64,000 nucleotides of DNA, taken from assembly GCF_014645815.1 (NCBI RefSeq), contig NZ_BMML01000033.1, positions 1 to 64,000 of the forward strand. Direction: 5' to 3'. The stretch's first letter is position 1. Every line of letters starts with the position of its first letter. The position numbers and the translations under genes are program-made. Shown piece by piece: positions 61,225 to 64,000 of this stretch. Below the pieces are notes generated by a model. That model saw only the letters and a program-made list of their open reading frames with translations, did no database searches and was not told where the DNA came from. The DNA is from Streptomyces fuscichromogenes. GTDB taxonomy: Bacteria; Actinomycetota; Actinomycetes; Streptomycetales; Streptomycetaceae.

Positions 61225-61359
61225 GTGACCGGTACCCCGTTCTCCACCGCTCGGACGGCGATCCGTACGGCGACCGCCGCGAAGCAGCGGGCGATCCGGG
61301 CCCGCCGGATCAGCGACGCCGTGCAACAACTCCGCGACCAGGCGCCGCCCGCCACGTAG
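61225..61359 (+). CDS. Possible small basic protein
   Basis: 44 residues from GTG 61225; coding-like sequence extends further upstream without a start (SEYNDTDYWIRV). Basic helix RTATAAKQRAIRARRI. Low confidence. Confidence 0.3.
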   Translation: MTGTPFSTARTAIRTATAAKQRAIRARRISDAVQQLRDQAPPAT

Positions 61360-61468
61360 GTGTGCCGTCGCGCGAGGTTTGTCAGAACGCCCTGATCAGC
61401 GGTGTCAGGCGTCAGCGGGACGGCTCGCTGGAGTAGGCCGAAGGACCGCGCCGTTTCCGCTGCTCGCG

Positions 61469-61666
61469 TCAGCCGACGGCCTCTCCGGTGTCGGCGAGCC
61501 GGATCGTGCCCGTGGAGGTGATGATGGCGGGGCCGGTCGGAGCCATGGCGCCCTCGGCTGCAACGAATACGTGCAGGGTTCCGCCAGGGAGGTCGGCACG
61601 GTAGTCGGCGACGTCGGTCTGGCCGGCGTGGCGTCTGAAACAGCTGTCTCCTGAATCACTGAGCAC
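61469..61666 (-). CDS. Possible small protein
   Basis: 65 residues from GTG 61666 with no clear ribosome-binding site. LPGGTLHVFVAAEGAMAPTG is beta-like. Could be a relic. Confidence 0.3.
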   Translation of the reverse strand: MLSDSGDSCFRRHAGQTDVADYRADLPGGTLHVFVAAEGAMAPTGPAIITSTGTIRLADTGEAVG

Positions 61667-61753
61667 TGAAGGCAAACTAAGTCTCCTGGATAGCATATGG
61701 TCGAAGTCAGTCGAGTGGTTCGGGTGGTCGGACCTACTGCCCCGGGAGGCCGC

Positions 61754-62182
61754 ATGCCTACGCTCAGCATCAACTTCGATCCAGCCGTCATCGCTCATTT
61801 GACGAGCGCGAGCGGTGATGACACCGTCCACGTCACGCTCACCCTCGGCGCTGCGAACCCGTCAGCCTCACCAGCAGGCAGGCCTGTGGTCCCGCATGGC
61901 CCGCTTGCTGATCTCATGAAGGCGCAGCTGCTGAAGGCGGGCACTGTGCTGAGGTTCTATCAGCGCCGGGCCAATCGATCCGGGCGGGCTGTGGTGACAC
62001 CCGACGGTCAGTTGGTGGTCGACGGACATTCCGCCCCGTTCCCCTCACCGTCCAAAGCGGCCGAGGCCGTGACCGGCAACGTGATCAACGGATGGACGCT
62101 GTGGCATGTGGAGGACGACGGCCGTCCTGGGCCTACGCTCGACGCTCTGCGCCGCGAGCTTGAGTCACGCAACGTGCAGTAG
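61754..62182 (+). CDS. RAMA-domain (modified-DNA reader) protein
   Basis: 142 residues from ATG 61754 (GGGAGG upstream). The C-terminal ~75 residues (LLKAGTVLRFYQRRANRSGR, VTPDGQLVVDGHSAPFPSPS, KAAEAV, INGWTLWHVE) match the RAMA domain, which reads modified DNA and occurs in restriction- and conflict-related proteins. No nuclease is fused, so it may recruit a partner, perhaps the P-loop protein immediately downstream. Confidence 0.65.
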   Translation: MPTLSINFDPAVIAHLTSASGDDTVHVTLTLGAANPSASPAGRPVVPHGPLADLMKAQLLKAGTVLRFYQRRANRSGRAVVTPDGQLVVDGHSAPFPSPSKAAEAVTGNVINGWTLWHVEDDGRPGPTLDALRRELESRNVQ

Positions 62183-62329
62183 CCGCAGGCCCTTGGGCGA
62201 GGGACGAAGGGCTGCTCTCGCCTGGTTCGTGAACGCATCCCGAAGATGTAGGAATTCAAGCCGACCGTGTGCTGGATAGCGGGGCCGCCCAGGTGGCCGA
62301 CGGGTGGCAGGAAGGGCACCGGTTTAGTC

Positions 62330-64000
62330 ATGCTGTCCGAGCAGGAAAGCTTCGATGCGCTGCACCAGCTGATCCTCCCGGCTGCGACTCGAAGCGCCGT
62401 CGCACAGGCCCGGCCCGTCGTGGTCGTCGTCGCCGGGCAGCCTGGCGCGGGGAAGACGGGGATCGCCGACCTCGTCCAGGCGGTACTGGACCGACGCGGT
62501 GGCGCAGTACGGGTCCGCCGCGACCTGTACAAGCCGCTCCACCGTCACTACGCCGACGTTTTGCCGGCCGACGTCCGTACGGCCGGAGCCTTGGTACGCC
62601 CGGACACCGCGCGGTGGCAGGCCGCCGTCGAAGCCCACGTCCGCGAGATGGGTTTCGACGCCGTGGTGGAGTCGGCGCTCGCCGATCCGGATGACTTCCG
62701 CGCCTCCTCCCGCGCCTACCGGGCGGTCGGCCACCGGATCGAGGTGGTGGTGCTGGCCGTCCCTCAGGCGCTGAGCCAGCTCGGCATCGTGGACCGCTTC
62801 CTCGCCGAGGCCGCTGCCGGCGGCGGCCGGTACGTGTCGTGGGAGAACCACGACACGTGCGCGACGGGCCTGCTCTCCACGCTGGCCGTCATCGAGACCG
62901 AGCAGCTCGCCGACCGTGTCACCGTCGTACGGCGCGACGGCTCCGTTCTCTACTCCAACGAACGCGCCTCCGACGGTAGCTGGCGGCATCGGCCAGCTGC
63001 GGAGCGGGTGGTGATGGCGGAGCGGGCGCGGCCGTGGACCGCGCCCGAGACCGCCCTCTTCCGCCGCGCTCTCGCCCGCACCGACCGGCGGGTGCATGCC
63101 GAACTGGCGGGTGAGGACCGGCGCCTGGCGGTGCAGCGCGATAGCGAGCGTGCGGCCGCCTGGTCCGAGCCGGTCCGTCGCATCGCCCAGCCCGTCGCGG
63201 TGCCGCCCGGGGTCGCTTACCACCGGCTGTCGTCATCTGAGCACCGGTGGATCTTCGACGAACTGATCACGCCGACGGTCCTGGCGAACGTTACGCCCCG
63301 GGACGATCCGCGCGCCGTATACGTGATCGGCCAGCCCGGGGCGGGCAAGCTGCTGGCCGCCAGGATGGTCCGGCGTGTGATGCGGTCCGGTACGACCAGG
63401 CTGGTCGGTGACGACTTCAAGGCCGCGCATCCGGACTACCGGCAGATGCTCCGTCAGGATCCCCGGGGTGCCGGCGCGGCCATCCGAGCCGACTACAAAG
63501 CGTGGTTCGCTCAGGCGGAAGAGTACGTGCGAACGCGGCGCGGCGACCTGCTCATCGAGTCCGCCCCGGGCGGCGCGGACGATGTCCTCGACAGCGCCCT
63601 TGCCTGCTCCCGGTTCGGCTACCAGGTGGAGTTGGTGGTGCTGGCCGTGCGGGAAGCGGACAGCCGCCTGGCCACCGCCCTGCGCTACGCCCGGGCCATG
63701 CAAGCTGGCATCACCGGACGGTTCACCACCCGCGCCGGGCACGACCGTTGTTACCGGGCCGTCGCCGACCTGACGGCGGCCGCCGAAACCCATCCGGCCA
63801 TCACTGCGGTGACGGTGATCCGCCGCGACGGCCACGCCCTGCTGCGTCAGGAGCAGCCCGCCGCACCCGGCCGGGTCTCATGGGCGCTGGCCGCCGAACG
63901 GCAGCGCCCCTACACCGAGCAGGAAGCCGCCCACTTCATCCAGCTCTACCAAGGACTGCGCATGGCCCTGCCTCAGCACCGCGACGAACTGGACGGCATC
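62330..64000 (+). CDS. Tandem zeta-toxin-like P-loop protein (3' end outside window)
   Basis: At least 557 residues, running past the window end. Two zeta-type kinase domains are visible. The first has VVVVVAGQPGAGKTGIADL and RRDLYKPLHRHY; the second (about residue 334) has IGQPGAGKLLAARM and VGDDFKAAHPDY. In zeta toxins these are Walker A and the DxxR/HP substrate motif. The first copy keeps the usual Thr after the Walker Lys; the second has Leu and may not bind ATP normally. Zeta toxins phosphorylate UDP-GlcNAc-type targets. No epsilon-type antitoxin is seen; the nearest partner is the RAMA protein. Confidence 0.8.
   Translation, partial: MLSEQESFDALHQLILPAATRSAVAQARPVVVVVAGQPGAGKTGIADLVQAVLDRRGGAVRVRRDLYKPLHRHYADVLPADVRTAGALVRPDTARWQAAVEAHVREMGFDAVVESALADPDDFRASSRAYRAVGHRIEVVVLAVPQALSQLGIVDRFLAEAAAGGGRYVSWENHDTCATGLLSTLAVIETEQLADRVTVVRRDGSVLYSNERASDGSWRHRPAAERVVMAERARPWTAPETALFRRALARTDRRVHAELAGEDRRLAVQRDSERAAAWSEPVRRIAQPVAVPPGVAYHRLSSSEHRWIFDELITPTVLANVTPRDDPRAVYVIGQPGAGKLLAARMVRRVMRSGTTRLVGDDFKAAHPDYRQMLRQDPRGAGAAIRADYKAWFAQAEEYVRTRRGDLLIESAPGGADDVLDSALACSRFGYQVELVVLAVREADSRLATALRYARAMQAGITGRFTTRAGHDRCYRAVADLTAAAETHPAITAVTVIRRDGHALLRQEQPAAPGRVSWALAAERQRPYTEQEAAHFIQLYQGLRMALPQHRDELDGI

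Noticed and set aside
1..64000. tRNA or rRNA genes, including att sites in a tRNA
   Set aside because: I found no cloverleaf-like or rRNA-like sequence by eye; a dedicated tRNA scan would be needed to exclude one.

Overview
The window is high-GC actinobacterial DNA, almost certainly from Streptomyces or a close relative. Coding regions have strong G/C third positions, GTG and TTG starts are common, and many genes overlap by 4 bp (ATGA, GTGA, TTGA). Many products are Streptomyces-type accessory families: NB-ARC/TPR proteins, HTH-TPR regulators, a primase/polymerase-like plus DUF6415-like pair, Eis-like GNAT, DUF4238, RAMA and zeta-type proteins. No ribosomal, tRNA or other housekeeping loci were found. 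Two complete insertion sequences, a decayed integrase copy, several gene relics and plasmid-like genes point to an accessory region such as a chromosome arm, an integrated element or a large linear plasmid.

Layout. 1-2.7 kb (minus strand): a STAND/NLR-type NB-ARC-TPR protein cut by the window edge, translationally coupled to a small helical protein. The two share a nearly identical ~25-residue motif, the arrangement known for bacterial amyloid-signalling NLR/Bell pairs. A HEPN protein follows. 2.75-5.03 kb: an ISKra4-type insertion sequence with a perfect 9-bp target duplication. 5.2-11.7 kb: small proteins, a membrane protein with 17 dodecapeptide repeats, a tyrosine recombinase and a frameshifted second copy of it, a sigma-like Zn protein, tandem terminators and an AT-rich repeat-bearing patch. 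12-19.2 kb: a two-gene plus-strand unit, a minus-strand set with a truncated exonuclease domain and a CxxC-repeat protein, and a gene preceded by three 49-bp repeats that each carry a palindrome. 19.6-27 kb: small proteins, an ATP-dependent DNA ligase, and a mutasome-like set (DnaE2-type polymerase, inactive ImuB/DinB-like partner, LexA-like repressor) with a LexA-box-like palindrome in front of the polymerase. 27-33 kb: GNAT, HTH and small membrane proteins, an HTH-TPR regulator with a primase/polymerase-like and DUF6415-like pair, a frameshifted HEPN gene and a peptide deformylase relic.

33.35-35.38 kb is a second insertion element (IS5 family, CTAG target duplication). Besides the transposase it carries an RlmA/TlrB-type 23S rRNA methyltransferase, coupled to the transposase by a GTGA overlap and preceded by a possible leader peptide and stem-loop. 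35.6-43.9 kb holds a tight minus-strand cluster that looks like an orphan biosynthetic operon: Nudix, Eis-like GNAT, MaoC, CitE-like lyase, ACP, KASIII, the three lower meta-cleavage enzymes (aldolase, acylating acetaldehyde dehydrogenase, hydratase) and a PIG-L deacetylase. 44-51.4 kb: two HTH-TPR regulators, a PIN protein, a degenerate Doc-like/antitoxin pair and a third HEPN-type protein.

51.5-60.9 kb is dominated by unfamiliar proteins, several likely plasmid-borne, with a DUF4238 protein and a 20-bp palindromic operator. 61.7 kb to the end: a RAMA (modified-DNA reader) protein and a large tandem zeta-toxin-like P-loop protein cut by the window edge. Conflict-type functions recur (NLR/Bell, three HEPN proteins, PIN, Doc, RAMA, zeta). 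The stretches I would look at first are the NLR/Bell pair, the methyltransferase-carrying IS and the orphan operon.
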